A stretch of DNA of 64,000 nt from DALYLB01 sp964468345 (GTDB lineage Bacteria; Acidobacteriota; Blastocatellia; RBC074): contig CAYXVZ010000014.1 of assembly GCA_964468345.1 (NCBI GenBank), forward strand, positions 35,050 through 99,049, written 5' to 3'. Shown here piece after piece: positions 26,709-36,323 of this stretch (its first letter is position 1; each line of letters starts with the position of its first letter). The translations under genes and the position numbers were made by a program. A model generated the notes under the pieces. The model was not told the origin of the DNA, did not search any database, and saw only the letters and a list, made by a program, of their open reading frames with translations.

Positions 26709-27663
26709 CGCGCAATCTCCTTCCGGTCAAACTGACGAACACATCTTCGAGCGTCGCCTGATGCGTGGTCAGTTGTTCGAGTTTGACATTCTGCCGATCG
26801 AGTTCGGCCAGCAACGCCGGCAGCGCCGCGCCGATTTGCGTAACGGTCAATGAAAAGCCGCCGTTTTTCGCGCGCACCGCGCCGACGCCGGGCAGCCGCT
26901 TGAGCGAGGCTTCATCGATGGCCTGCCCTTCGCCGGCGGCGAACTCCACGACCTGGTCGGCGCCGAGCGATGCGATCAACTCCGCGGGCGTGCCGAGCGC
27001 GATCACCTTTCCGTGATCCATAATCGCGATGCGATCGCAGAGGCGCGCCGCTTCGTCCATATAGTGCGTGGTCAAAACAGTCGTCCCGCCCTCGGCGCGA
27101 AACTTTTCCACCACATCCCAGAGCTGCAATCGCGCCTGCGGATCGAGGCCCGTCGTCGGCTCGTCCAGAAAGAGCACATCCGGATTGCTGACCAGCGCGC
27201 AGGCCACGGCCAGGCGCTGTTTCTGCCCGCCCGACAGCTTGCCGACGCGCGCATTGCGCTTTTCTTCGAGCGAGACGAGGCGAATGACCGATTCGATATC
27301 GTTGCCGCGGGAATAAAAACTGCGGAACAGGCGGATGGTTTCTTCGACGGTCAGTTTGTCGGCCAGTTCCGTTTGCTGCAAAGCGACGCCGATGCGCTCG
27401 CGAATCTGCTGATCGCTTCCCCGCCCCCAGTGCAGGCCGAGAATCTCCACCTCGCCGCTGTCGGCCTGATTGAGTCCTTCGAGAATCTCAACCGTCGTCG
27501 TCTTGCCCGCGCCGTTCGGACCGAGCAGGCCGAAACATTCGCCCGCGCGAACCTCCAGGTCCAGGCCATTGACCGCCGTCACATCGGCGTATTTTTTTAC
27601 CAATGCCCGGCAGCGCAATGCTGTCTTATGTGCTGTCTGTGCAGAGCCGTTGCCATTCGACAT
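26701..27663 (-). CDS. ABC exporter ATP-binding protein (DrrA/CcmA type)
   Basis: 320 residues. Walker A GPNGAGKTT near residue 50, Q-loop in VALQQTEL, signature LSGGQKQRL, Walker B VLFLDEPTTGLD, and His switch TTHYMDEA. A roughly 90-residue C-terminal domain, typical of exporter ATPases of the drug/NodI class, ends with THQATLEDVFVSLTGR. It is followed directly by the permease gene. Confidence 0.95.
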   Translation of the reverse strand: MSNGNGSAQTAHKTALRCRALVKKYADVTAVNGLDLEVRAGECFGLLGPNGAGKTTTVEILEGLNQADSGEVEILGLHWGRGSDQQIRERIGVALQQTELADKLTVEETIRLFRSFYSRGNDIESVIRLVSLEEKRNARVGKLSGGQKQRLAVACALVSNPDVLFLDEPTTGLDPQARLQLWDVVEKFRAEGGTTVLTTHYMDEAARLCDRIAIMDHGKVIALGTPAELIASLGADQVVEFAAGEGQAIDEASLKRLPGVGAVRAKNGGFSLTVTQIGAALPALLAELDRQNVKLEQLTTHQATLEDVFVSLTGRRLRDE

Positions 27664-27721
27664 TGCATTTCCTCGTAGTTAAAGGTTGCAGCCGCTCGCC
27701 AATATGGCCATTGAATAAGGA

Positions 27722-27811
27722 GAGAATACGGAACAAACGAAAATAACGGAACAGACGAAAGATTTTTCCATGTTTCGTCTGTTCCGTTATTTTCGTTTGT
27801 TCCGTATTCTC
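27722..27811. repeat. Perfect 39-bp inverted repeat, AACGAAAATAACG family
   Basis: Left arm 27722-27760 (GAGAATACGGAACAAACGAA, then AATAACGGAACAGACGAAA) is the exact reverse complement of 27773-27811, with a 12-nt loop. It is the same family as the inner hairpin at 12837-12910. It lies between the beta-lactamase-like gene and the ABC ATPase gene. Confidence 0.95.
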
Positions 27812-27841
27812 CTCACCCTCTTCAATTCAGAATAATGACGG

Positions 27842-28768
27842 TCATTGCTTTGTCTCGGCCTTTTTCAACAAGTCGATCGTATTCATAATCGCTTTGACAT
27901 CGCTGGGATCGCCGTGGCCGGGAATGACGGTCTTCATTTGCGGATAGGTCTTTAGAAGATTTTCCATCGTCCGCGGCCATTGCGGGAGATCCGCTTCTTT
28001 CACGTATCCGAGCGAAGTCTCATTTGCAGCCTTGACCAGACAGCCGCCGAACAGGATGCGTTCGCGGGGAACCCAGACGACGATGTTGTCCCGCGTATGT
28101 CCCGGGCCCGGATACCATAAGCGAATCTTTTGTCCGCCCAGCTTGACCTCATAGCTTTCCTCGAAGGACTCTTTCGACACATCGAGGCCTTGCGCTTTCG
28201 CTTCCGCGACCGTTCGGGCGGAAGAGATCGTGCGAATGCCGCGTTTGTGAAGTTCCTTGATGCCGCCCTGCCGATCGCCATGAGAATGCGTGAAGACGGC
28301 GAGTGTGACCCTGGCCCTCAATTCCTTCCCGATCCAGTCGAGCAACTGGCCCGTCTTTTCATCATTCCACGGCGTATCGACGAGAAGTACCTCCCGGCCC
28401 GCTTGAATGATCAGCCCGTTCGCTTCGACCAGGCCGAAGCCGTTGACCTCGCTCGACGAAACGGGCCGCCAGACATTGGGCGCAAGCTTGTCGAGATACA
28501 TTTCCTTCGAGAGCTTGATGGGCGGCTGCTGTGCCAGCGTGGGAGTGAGAAGCAAAATTGTAAATAGCCCCGCCAGGTAAATTGCCGAACCAATTCCACG
28601 CGAAGCGTTTGGAGTGCGGCGGGTTTGACGCCGCTTTGCTATTCCTCCGGCAAATAGTATTTTCAAAGAGAGAATCGACGATAAACTCAATTTCTTATTC
28701 CCTCTGATGCCGAGGGAATACCAAAGCGGCGTCAAACCCGCCGCACTCCAAACGCTTCGCGTATTCAA
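27842..28768 (-). CDS. Subclass B1 metallo-beta-lactamase homologue
   Basis: 308 residues. All six B1 zinc ligands are visible: HSHGD (two His and Asp), His in GPGHTRDN, Cys in GGCLVK and His in VIPGHG. The Lys after the Cys (substrate carboxylate contact in B1 enzymes) is present, and the surroundings (LWYPGPGHTRDNIVVW, LGYVKEAD) resemble BcII-type enzymes, with Tyr where they have Asn. This points to a periplasmic zinc beta-lactamase; activity is inferred. The signal peptide is YLAGLFTILLLTPTLA. No ATG, GTG or TTG lies in frame close before it. The ATG at 28768 gives a leader of about 60 residues encoded largely by the repeat at 28599-28761, so the true start is uncertain. No mobile element adjoins it. 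Confidence 0.85.
   Translation of the reverse strand: MNTRSVWSAAGLTPLWYSLGIRGNKKLSLSSILSLKILFAGGIAKRRQTRRTPNASRGIGSAIYLAGLFTILLLTPTLAQQPPIKLSKEMYLDKLAPNVWRPVSSSEVNGFGLVEANGLIIQAGREVLLVDTPWNDEKTGQLLDWIGKELRARVTLAVFTHSHGDRQGGIKELHKRGIRTISSARTVAEAKAQGLDVSKESFEESYEVKLGGQKIRLWYPGPGHTRDNIVVWVPRERILFGGCLVKAANETSLGYVKEADLPQWPRTMENLLKTYPQMKTVIPGHGDPSDVKAIMNTIDLLKKAETKQ
28599..28761. repeat. Inverted repeat GCGAAGCGTTTGGAGTGCGG
   Basis: Left arm CGCGAAGCGTTTGGAGTGCG, then GCGGGTTTGACGCCGCTTTG (28599-28638); right arm GGAATACCAAAGCGGCGTCA, then AACCCGCCGCACTCCAAACG (about 28715-28761). Interior about 75 bp. It overlaps the 5' end of the beta-lactamase-like gene. Only one locus of this family is seen in the window. 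Confidence 0.92.
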
Positions 28769-28773
28769 AATTT

Positions 28774-29847
28774 TTATACTCCTTGCAGTCGAAAACTGGT
28801 TCGCACTTCTCCAACCAGCAGTTTGCGGTGATTGAAAACATCCGCGCGCGCATACGTGCTCAGGTCGGCCAATTGCGCATCATCGAGCAGGCCGAGTTGC
28901 CGCAGCGTTTCGATCACGACCGGATCGCGGGCGCGGCGCGAATCGCCGTCTTCGATCTTGATCGCGATGCCGAGGCCTTTCGGATAGCGTTCGTTCGGCT
29001 TGACGCCGAGAAGCTGCACGCCCTCGGCGCCGACCTTCGAAATCAGCTGGCCGCGCGCGGCGCGCATCAGATCGGTGTCGAGCCGTTTGCTGGAACCGCC
29101 GATCATTTCCGGATGCGCCGTCATCGCATCGACCACCCGCACGGCGGCCGCGGCCACGGACGGTTCGATGTCGGTTTTCTCAACGGCGATCAATCGGGCA
29201 TAGCTGCGCGCCATCGATTCGATCGAGAGGCCGAAGACCGGCGCGCTGCAACCATCGATGGCGACGGCGACCTCCTCTATCGGCACATCGGCAAAGAGCG
29301 CGACGACCAGACGATTCTGCCGCTGAATGAGGTGCGCCGGATCGAGGTAGTTTTCAATCGGCTCGCCCAGGTGCAGCGCAAGGCCCAGCATCCCCGAATG
29401 CTTTCCGGAACAATTGTTATGCAGGACGGTCGGCGCTTCGCCGGCGGCACGCATTCGCTTCCATGTCGCTTCGTCATACGGGGGATGCGCGCCGCAGCGC
29501 AAGGCGGAGTCATTCAGCCCGATTTTGCCGAGGATCGAACGCACCTGCGCCAGATGGATCTCTTCGCCGTTATGAGAGCCCGTGATGACGGCCAGTTCAC
29601 ACGGGCTGAAGCCATAACGATCCGCCGCGCCCCCGGCGAGAACGGAGATGGTTTGAAAGGGTTTTGCCGCCGAGCGATACCATGTGCGCGAATCTATTTC
29701 GCCGAGCGAGGCAATCACTTCGCCGTCCGCATCGACAACCGCAATAATGCCGCGATGCCGCGCTTCGACCATCGAGCCGCGCGTAACTTCAGCCAACACC
29801 GGGGGCACGGGCGATGGAAAAGGCGCCGAATTTTCCGCTTGAATCAT
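28774..29847 (-). CDS. L-asparaginase II family protein (ReAV/AnsA-like)
   Basis: 357 residues from the ATG at 29847; the frame is open further but lacks similarity there. Features of the Rhizobium-type asparaginase, unrelated to the E. coli enzymes: the two Ser-Lys elements (YRSAAKPFQ and the SGKHSGML region), zinc-site cysteines in HNNCSGKHSG and DGCSAPVFG, and GGSSKRLDTDLM. It should hydrolyse L-asparagine to aspartate and ammonia. No signal peptide, so it is cytosolic. It follows the 3D-domain gene on the same strand after a terminator, so is probably a separate transcript. Confidence 0.9.
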   Translation of the reverse strand: MIQAENSAPFPSPVPPVLAEVTRGSMVEARHRGIIAVVDADGEVIASLGEIDSRTWYRSAAKPFQTISVLAGGAADRYGFSPCELAVITGSHNGEEIHLAQVRSILGKIGLNDSALRCGAHPPYDEATWKRMRAAGEAPTVLHNNCSGKHSGMLGLALHLGEPIENYLDPAHLIQRQNRLVVALFADVPIEEVAVAIDGCSAPVFGLSIESMARSYARLIAVEKTDIEPSVAAAAVRVVDAMTAHPEMIGGSSKRLDTDLMRAARGQLISKVGAEGVQLLGVKPNERYPKGLGIAIKIEDGDSRRARDPVVIETLRQLGLLDDAQLADLSTYARADVFNHRKLLVGEVRTSFRLQGV

Positions 29848-29855
29848 GAAGGGAT

Positions 29856-29897
29856 AATAAAAATCGCCGCCTGCTTTGTCCACACAGGCGGCGATTT
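29856..29897 (-). terminator. Rho-independent terminator of the 3D-domain gene
   Basis: Perfect 12-bp stem (AATCGCCGCCTG at 29862-29873, CAGGCGGCGATT at 29885-29896). On the minus strand the stem is followed by TTTTTATTA. It lies 27 bp beyond the stop of the gene at 29924-30574. Confidence 0.85.
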
Positions 29898-29923
29898 TCG
29901 GGTTTCGACAGATTGTGAAAGGG

Positions 29924-30574
29924 TTATTTTTCGGTTCGTCCTTTATTTCCGAAACGAAGGACGTGAACCTTGACGGCGCGTCGCCCGAATTGACGGGCTT
30001 CTCGCGTGGTCGGTACCCACACGTCAATGATGTTTCCCTTGATCCGGCCGCCTGTGTCATGAACAGTGTAAACACCGCTCCAGGTGCCGGCCTTGATTTG
30101 CACCACCGAACCCAGTGGAAGAACGCGCGGATCTGCGGCAATCACGCCGCGGCGAACATGGACGCCGCTGCGCGTGCGCCCGTTCAGGGCATACGCCGTC
30201 GCGCGAAAATTCAGTGGTGATCCAATTTCCGTGGGTTGTTCGAACCCCCGAGATTCCAGTTTTGATTCACGAGCAATCACTTTTAAATCCACTATCGGAT
30301 TTTTGATCCCGACTTTCGGCGCCGGTCCGACGGGCTCAAGCAGCGATTCGGCCTTTGCCGCTTCTGCTTTGGCTTTGTCCGAAACATCCGAAACATCGGA
30401 TACCAGTGACTCTCTTGTGATCGATGTATTGGCGGTGTTGGCTGTTGTGTTACGAAGATTGGCTGATTGATCTAGCGTCAAACTTTGAGCGTTTACGTTG
30501 GGTTGCATTGACCCAACCTGGAGCAACGTAGATAAACAGGCAATTCCAACAGATTTATTGAGAAGAACTCTCAT
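29924..30574 (-). CDS. 3D (Asp-Asp-Asp) domain protein, exported, peptidoglycan-related
   Basis: 216 residues. N-terminal signal peptide (LLNKSVGIACLSTLLQVGSM), a Ser/Thr/Asn-rich linker to about residue 115, then a 3D domain: FRATAYA, RRGVIAADPRVLPLGS and the diagnostic triple-aspartate region HDTGGRIKGNIIDVWVPT. This fold is the catalytic barrel of MltA-type lytic transglycosylases and YocH/YuiC-like hydrolases, so the protein probably cleaves or binds peptidoglycan in the periplasm. Its long upstream region is described separately. Confidence 0.88.
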   Translation of the reverse strand: MRVLLNKSVGIACLSTLLQVGSMQPNVNAQSLTLDQSANLRNTTANTANTSITRESLVSDVSDVSDKAKAEAAKAESLLEPVGPAPKVGIKNPIVDLKVIARESKLESRGFEQPTEIGSPLNFRATAYALNGRTRSGVHVRRGVIAADPRVLPLGSVVQIKAGTWSGVYTVHDTGGRIKGNIIDVWVPTTREARQFGRRAVKVHVLRFGNKGRTEK

Positions 30575-31094
30575 ACGATCTATTCAACTCCTTGTTACGG
30601 GTTGATAACAACTTCAAACAACACAACCCCCTGGTGTCGATCAAACACCTTCCGAATCAACTCCACCCTCACTCGTATGAATGAAAACGAGGCCGATCAG
30701 GGACGCTCACGTTAGCTGCACTTTGTTCCATACCGACTTTGATTTCGCCCGTGTTGATGATCCTCAATAACCACAGGCTTTTTCTCAGAACGTGGCTCGC
30801 GAAGTGTTGTGTGAAGCACTCTCGCAATGACGGGCGGATTATACGTCCGAAAATTTGGATTCCGGCACACCATTTCGAATAGCGCACTAAGTTTCGTTAT
30901 TCGGTTAGTTACCTTCCAATTTTTTTCTTTTTCGGGGTTGACACCTGATTTTCGGGCTCTCTTTTTGACCGATTTCAATACATTGACGAGTTTCTGGCTG
31001 TATCACCATCTTGCAGGCGATTTTTCCGTTTTTGGAACAAAAAGCGCGATTTTTCCCTGAAACGACCTGATTTTATGTCTTCAACTAAAAGGGA
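30575..31094. other. 520-bp AT-rich region without a clear gene
   Basis: This stretch is visibly richer in A and T than its neighbours and is the leader/promoter zone of the 3D-domain gene. AAGGAG lies about 14 nt before that gene's ATG. On the minus strand a TTG-started frame of 88 codons (30712-30978, MKSVKKRARKSGVNPEKEKN) and an overlapping 72-codon frame exist, but codon use is unlike flanking genes and I do not call them. No repeat family is present, which is unusual for a long spacer here. A structured RNA or regulatory site is possible but I could not identify one. Confidence 0.4.
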
Positions 31095-32078
31095 CTACAC
31101 AAGATCTCGGAGGGCAATTTGGAGTTCGACACAGGATACGGTGGCGGTGCCGACCTTGCCGACAACGATGCCGGCCGCGTGATTGGCAATGCGCGCAGCT
31201 TCAGGAAGAGAGGCGCCGGAAACAAGCGCGAGGGCCAGCGTAGCAATGACGGTGTCGCCCGCGCCGGTGACGTCATAGACTTCGCGGGCAACGGTGGGGA
31301 TATGCGTCATTGCGCCGGAGGATTCGAGCAGGCTCATGCCGTGTTCGCCTCTTGTAATCAGCACGTTCTTGCAATCAAGCAAATGCCGAATGGCGTGCGC
31401 GGCCCGCGCCAGCGTGGTTTGATCGGCGATTTCGATGCCGCTCGCGCGTTCGGCTTCATTCTGATTTGGGGTGATGACATCGACGTTTCGGTAAAGCGCG
31501 AAATTCTTGATCTTGGGATCGAGACAGACGATCTTTTGCCGCTCGCGCGCGGCATGAATCGCGTGTTCGAGAACGCGCGCGGTAAGCAGTCCCTTGTCGT
31601 AATCAGAGATGATGATGCCGTCAGCCGCGTCGAGCTGGGCATCGAGCGCGGCAAGAATCCGCGATTCAATGCCCGCGGCAACGGGCGAGCGGTCTTCGCG
31701 GTCGGCGCGCACCATCTGCTGGCTGTGCGCGACGATGCGCGTTTTGCGCGTGGTCGGCCGGGAAGAATCCGTGATCAGGCCGGACGTTTCCGCCCCCGCC
31801 TCGCCAAAGCGCGCGCGCATCAAGGCAGCGGCCGGGTCATCCCCGACCACGCCGATGGGACTTGCGTTCGCGCCGAGCGTCAACAGATTCGACACCACAT
31901 TGCCGGCGCCGCCCAGGTGCCAGGATTCGCGTTTGACTTCAACGACGGGCACGGGCGCCTCGGGCGAAATGCGGCGGACCTCGCCCCAGATGAATTCATC
32001 CAGCATCAGATCGCCGAGCACGATGATCGTTCGGTCCTTGAAGTTCTGCAAAATTTCCTGCGCGCGCGTGTTCGTCAT
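31095..32078 (-). CDS. D-glycero-beta-D-manno-heptose-7-phosphate kinase (RfaE1/HldA type)
   Basis: 327 residues from the ATG at 32078 (MTNTRAQEIL). PfkB/ribokinase fold: VLGDLMLDEFIWG, the sugar-binding GGAGNVVSNL, LDPKIKNFALY, and the C-terminal phosphate-binding signature DVTGAGDTVIATLAL with the catalytic Asp. DLMLDEF...ISPEAPVPV is specific to the heptose kinase branch, and the cytidylyltransferase half of bifunctional HldE is absent, so this is a monofunctional kinase for ADP-heptose synthesis (LPS core). Neighbouring GT9 glycosyltransferase agrees. Confidence 0.93.
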   Translation of the reverse strand: MTNTRAQEILQNFKDRTIIVLGDLMLDEFIWGEVRRISPEAPVPVVEVKRESWHLGGAGNVVSNLLTLGANASPIGVVGDDPAAALMRARFGEAGAETSGLITDSSRPTTRKTRIVAHSQQMVRADREDRSPVAAGIESRILAALDAQLDAADGIIISDYDKGLLTARVLEHAIHAARERQKIVCLDPKIKNFALYRNVDVITPNQNEAERASGIEIADQTTLARAAHAIRHLLDCKNVLITRGEHGMSLLESSGAMTHIPTVAREVYDVTGAGDTVIATLALALVSGASLPEAARIANHAAGIVVGKVGTATVSCVELQIALRDLV

Positions 32079-32110
32079 AGCTTGTCGAAATAAGATCCCG
32101 GTGAGGATAA

Positions 32111-32186
32111 ACCACGAAGAAACGAAGAGCACGAAGAAACAGTGAGATGCCTTTGTTTCTCTTCGTGCTCTTCGTTTCTTCGTGGT
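32111..32186. repeat. Inverted repeat, ACCACGAAGAAACG family
   Basis: ACCACGAAGAAACGAAGAGC then ACGAAGAAAC, against TCTCTTCGTGCTCTTCGTTT then CTTCGTGGT; short loop. Between the heptose kinase and GT9 genes. Confidence 0.93.
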
Positions 32187-32222
32187 GAATCTTTCAATGC
32201 GCCTTCAAATCCATCGAAATAG

Positions 32223-33336
<1,114 letters not shown>

Positions 33337-33356
<20 letters not shown>

Positions 33357-33516
33357 TCACCGCTTCATCGACAATCATGATCGGAATATCGTCCCGGATC
33401 GGATAGACCCGCCGGCATTCGATGCACTTGAGCGCGCTATTATCCGGCCGCAACTCTACCTTGCCCTTGCAGGCGGGGCACCGCAGGATTTCGAGAAACT
33501 CTGGATTCAAACTCAT
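33337..33516 (-). CDS. Trm112-family zinc-ribbon protein
   Basis: 59 residues from the ATG at 33516 (MSLNPEFLEIL); an ATG three codons upstream is possible. Zinc-ribbon cysteines are in LRCPACKGK and LKCIECRR, and RRVYPIRDDIPIMI is the family signature. In bacteria Trm112-like proteins are short partners of enzymes including methyltransferases and glycosyltransferases, and they are often next to LPS genes. The coding region overlaps the downstream GT9 start, so translation is coupled. Confidence 0.9.
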
Positions 33517-33560
33517 AAGATACAATCGATCCTAAATCAGGACAGGTAAGAACGATATTC

Positions 33561-33643
33561 ACCACGAAGAAACGAAGAGCACGAAGAAAAAAAGGAGAGA
33601 TGTTCATTTACGCCTTTCTTCGTGCTCTTCGTTTCTTCGTGGT
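33561..33643. repeat. Inverted repeat, ACCACGAAGAAACG family
   Basis: ACCACGAAGAAACGAAGAGC then ACGAAG, against CTTCGTGCTCTTCGTTTCTT then CGTGGT. Between the Dabb and Trm112-like genes. Confidence 0.93.
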
Positions 33644-33722
33644 AAATGCTTTGCCTCAATGTTGTTCGGTCTGATTGAGAATAGAAAATATTATTTTCAG
33701 CGTCGCTCTTCTGTCAATCGGC

Positions 33723-34013
33723 TCAAATTTCATAATCGGCCGATACGACCTGCTCGCAGATCACCTTTGAACGCTCGACCACCGGCAAATGATGCTCGTG
33801 TTTCGCGTAGACATCGAGCGCCTTCAGATCGTCGAAGGTCATATCGAGCGCCAGATCGAAGGAGCGCGGCGCCCGCACCAGATCAAAGCCCGCATCGAAA
33901 CTCTTGATCTCGGAAATCTTCGCCGGCAATCCGCGAAGCATCTCCAGAAAGCCCTCGCGATCAGCCTGCGAGGCCTCGGCCTTGAAGCGAAATAAAACCA
34001 GATGTCGGATCAT
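33723..34013 (-). CDS. Dabb-family (stress-responsive alpha/beta barrel) protein
   Basis: 96 residues, one complete Dabb domain: MIRHLVLFRFKAEAS at the start, a central LALDMTFDDLKALDVYAKHEHH and the closing VVERSKVIC. These are dimeric ferredoxin-like barrels with diverse or unknown roles. Flanked on both sides by repeats, so probably monocistronic. Confidence 0.9.
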   Translation of the reverse strand: MIRHLVLFRFKAEASQADREGFLEMLRGLPAKISEIKSFDAGFDLVRAPRSFDLALDMTFDDLKALDVYAKHEHHLPVVERSKVICEQVVSADYEI

Positions 34014-34098
34014 ACAGGGGTTCCTTTTATATAAGTTTTTATATTTTTCGAAAGACGGAAGAGAGCGTGCGAAACAAACAACTTTGGAACAAAGTTTT

Positions 34099-34167
34099 TA
34101 CCACGAAGAAAGACGCATGAAGTTTGCCCCCTCTCTTTTCTTCGTGTTCTTCGCTTCTTCGCGGTTT
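34099..34167. repeat. Inverted repeat, ACCACGAAGAAACG family (diverged)
   Basis: TACCACGAAGAAAGACGCAT against TTCTTCGTGTTCTTCGCTTC then TTCGCGGTTTA. Arms are mismatched more than at 32111 and 33561, suggesting an older copy. Confidence 0.8.
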
Positions 34168-34205
34168 AAGCCTTTCTTGCCTGGCTTGATTTAACCAGGA
34201 AAAAG

Positions 34206-36029
34206 CTATTCGACCGCAACATCGACGACCTTCAACTGGCACGATTCGCGGCCGTTCCATTTATTGATTTCAAGCCGGCACAGCAGGTGAATCGAGCCGG
34301 CGGCGCGAAGCGTCGCGGCGTGCTCGACGGCGTTCCACCAGAGGGCTTCGATTGCGAGACGGTCCTTTCCGAGCATCAGCTTGAGATGTTTCTCTTTCAA
34401 CACCTGAATCGATCGCAGCGGCACGGCCCGCATCAGAAACAGCGGCTGCGGATTGCCGATGCCATGCGGCTCCATGCGGGCGAGCGAGCGGATCAGATCG
34501 ATCGTGGCGCTCTCGATCGGCAGTTCGGCATCGGCCGTCAGGGCGCGGCCGAGTTGTTCTTCCGCGAGAATTTCCCCGGCGAACCGGTTCAATCCCGATC
34601 GCATCTCATCGATTTTCGCGGCCTCGACCGTGAAGCCGGCCGCCATCGGGTGGCCGCCGTATTTGACCAGAGAGGTTGAAATCGAATCGAGCGCTTCGAC
34701 CAGATGGAATCCACCGATCGATCGGGCGCTGCCGTGGGCGATGCCTTGTTCGTTGACCGCGCAGATGAAAGTCGGCCGGCCCGTCATCTCAACCAGCTTG
34801 GAACAGGCGATGCCGACGACGCCGCGATGAAAGCCTTCGGCCTCGGTGCCCGCAAACACCAGGACGCGGTCGAGGGGCGCGGGCCGCTCTTCGAGCAGTT
34901 TTTTGAGTTTTTCAACAAGGACGTATTGAATCTGCTGCCGCTCCGAGTTGAGCGCATCCAGCTTGAGGGCGAATGACATCGCTTCTTCGTCGCTGGCGGC
35001 CTCAAAGAGCGAAAGCACCGAGTTCGCGTGCGCGATCCGGCCCGCCGCATTGATGCGCGGGCCAATGCGGAATCCCACATCGAACGTCGTGATCGGGTCG
35101 CTGACGCCGGACAATTTCAAGAGCGCCCGCAGCCCCGGATTGTTGCTTCGTTCATTGAGCGCCCGCAGGCCGTGCGCCACGATGGCGCGATTTTCCGCCA
35201 CGGACAGATCGACCATATCCGCGATCGTGCCGATGGCCGTCAGCTTTGCGAGCGAGGCCAGAATCATCGCGCGCCGCGCGTTTCCGTCGAGCAGCGCATC
35301 GGCGAGTTTGAGCGATACGCCGCAGGCCGCCAGATGCTTGTTCGGATAGCCGGTGCCCGACGATCCTTTCGGGCAGAGCACGGCGAAGGCGTCGGCGGGC
35401 ACGTCTTCTCCATCGGGCAAGTGGTGGTCGCAGATGATCAGGTCGATGCCGAGTTCGCGGGCCAGCCGCGCCTCCGCGTGCGACTTGATGCCGATGTCGG
35501 CCGTGACGATCACGCGGAAGCCCTCCGCCGCGGCTTTTTCGACGATCTGGCGCGACAGGCCATAGCCCTCGGTGAAACGATCGGGAATGTAACAGGAAAT
35601 CAGTTCTTTGCCGCCGAGCAGTTTCAGTGTCTGCGAAAGAATCACGCTCGAGGTCGTTCCATCGACGTCGAAATCAGTGACGATCAGTATCCGCTCTTTC
35701 TCGCGCAGCGCCCGTCGCAGCCGCTCGACGGCATGATTCATGTCCCGTAATAAATCCGGGGCGTGCAGGTCGGCCGTAAAATCCGGTGCGAGGAACTTTT
35801 TCACCGCATCCGCGTTTGTGAGATCGCGATTGACCAGGCAGCGCACGAGAATCGGATGTTCTCCCGTTTCCCGGCACAATCGCTCGCTCGCGGCCTGCGA
35901 TTCGGCGTCGCAGCCGGCAAGCTGCCAGCGCGCGCCCGTTATGCCGCGGGCCACAATCCTCGCAGTCGAGGACGTCGGGGCGTTCGGATCCGCTAATGGT
36001 GTCTCAGATGGAATCGGAGTTGGGGTCAC
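34206..36029 (-). CDS. recJ: Single-stranded-DNA-specific exonuclease RecJ
   Basis: 607 residues, close to E. coli RecJ (577) with about 25 extra N-terminal residues. DHH-family motifs: IVTDFDVDGTTSS (motif I), VTADIGI (II), IICDHHLP (III, DHH), and the DHHA1 part with GPRINAAGRI and YGGHPMAAGF. The C-terminal OB domain ends with LEINKWNGRESCQLKVVDV. It degrades ssDNA 5'-3' in recombination and mismatch repair. The ATG at 36029 is the most upstream in frame; an internal start near the first conserved residues is possible. Confidence 0.95.
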   Translation of the reverse strand: MTPTPIPSETPLADPNAPTSSTARIVARGITGARWQLAGCDAESQAASERLCRETGEHPILVRCLVNRDLTNADAVKKFLAPDFTADLHAPDLLRDMNHAVERLRRALREKERILIVTDFDVDGTTSSVILSQTLKLLGGKELISCYIPDRFTEGYGLSRQIVEKAAAEGFRVIVTADIGIKSHAEARLARELGIDLIICDHHLPDGEDVPADAFAVLCPKGSSGTGYPNKHLAACGVSLKLADALLDGNARRAMILASLAKLTAIGTIADMVDLSVAENRAIVAHGLRALNERSNNPGLRALLKLSGVSDPITTFDVGFRIGPRINAAGRIAHANSVLSLFEAASDEEAMSFALKLDALNSERQQIQYVLVEKLKKLLEERPAPLDRVLVFAGTEAEGFHRGVVGIACSKLVEMTGRPTFICAVNEQGIAHGSARSIGGFHLVEALDSISTSLVKYGGHPMAAGFTVEAAKIDEMRSGLNRFAGEILAEEQLGRALTADAELPIESATIDLIRSLARMEPHGIGNPQPLFLMRAVPLRSIQVLKEKHLKLMLGKDRLAIEALWWNAVEHAATLRAAGSIHLLCRLEINKWNGRESCQLKVVDVAVE

Positions 36030-36272
36030 CCGATGGCTCCTTCACACATTCTTCAGGCCGTCAGATTTTCTCTTGGCAGATCCTCTGTTGGCAGATCTTC
36101 TTTATCTGCTGTTTCGATTGGATCTGCAGGCGGTTTGTTGGAAGCTTGAAAACGTGCGCAAGTATGCCGAGAGCCCCTGGAAATGGCAAGCAGTCTCACT
36201 CTTTTGTGGGTTTTGGCTAATTTTGATACAGATTTGAGAGAAACCATGAACAAACTTTTTCAGAAAATTCCG

Positions 36273-36299
36273 GGAACCTTTCCCTGCAAGGAGCGTGTC
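36273..36299 (+). promoter_or_regulatory. ECF-sigma-type promoter candidate
   Basis: GGAAC at 36273-36277, then 16 bases, then CGTGTC. The surrounding GGGAACCTTTCCCTGC nearly equals GGGAACCCTTTCCCCTGC at 20774-20791. Confidence 0.4.
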
Positions 36300-36323
36300 A
36301 GGGCTGTGTGTGTAGTTTGTGTG

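Noticed and set aside
28411..28599. Alternative frame starting GTG (MELVRQFTW) as true start with a frameshift in the beta-lactamase gene
   Set aside because: It has no signal-peptide character and the main frame is intact through every zinc ligand, so no frameshift is needed.
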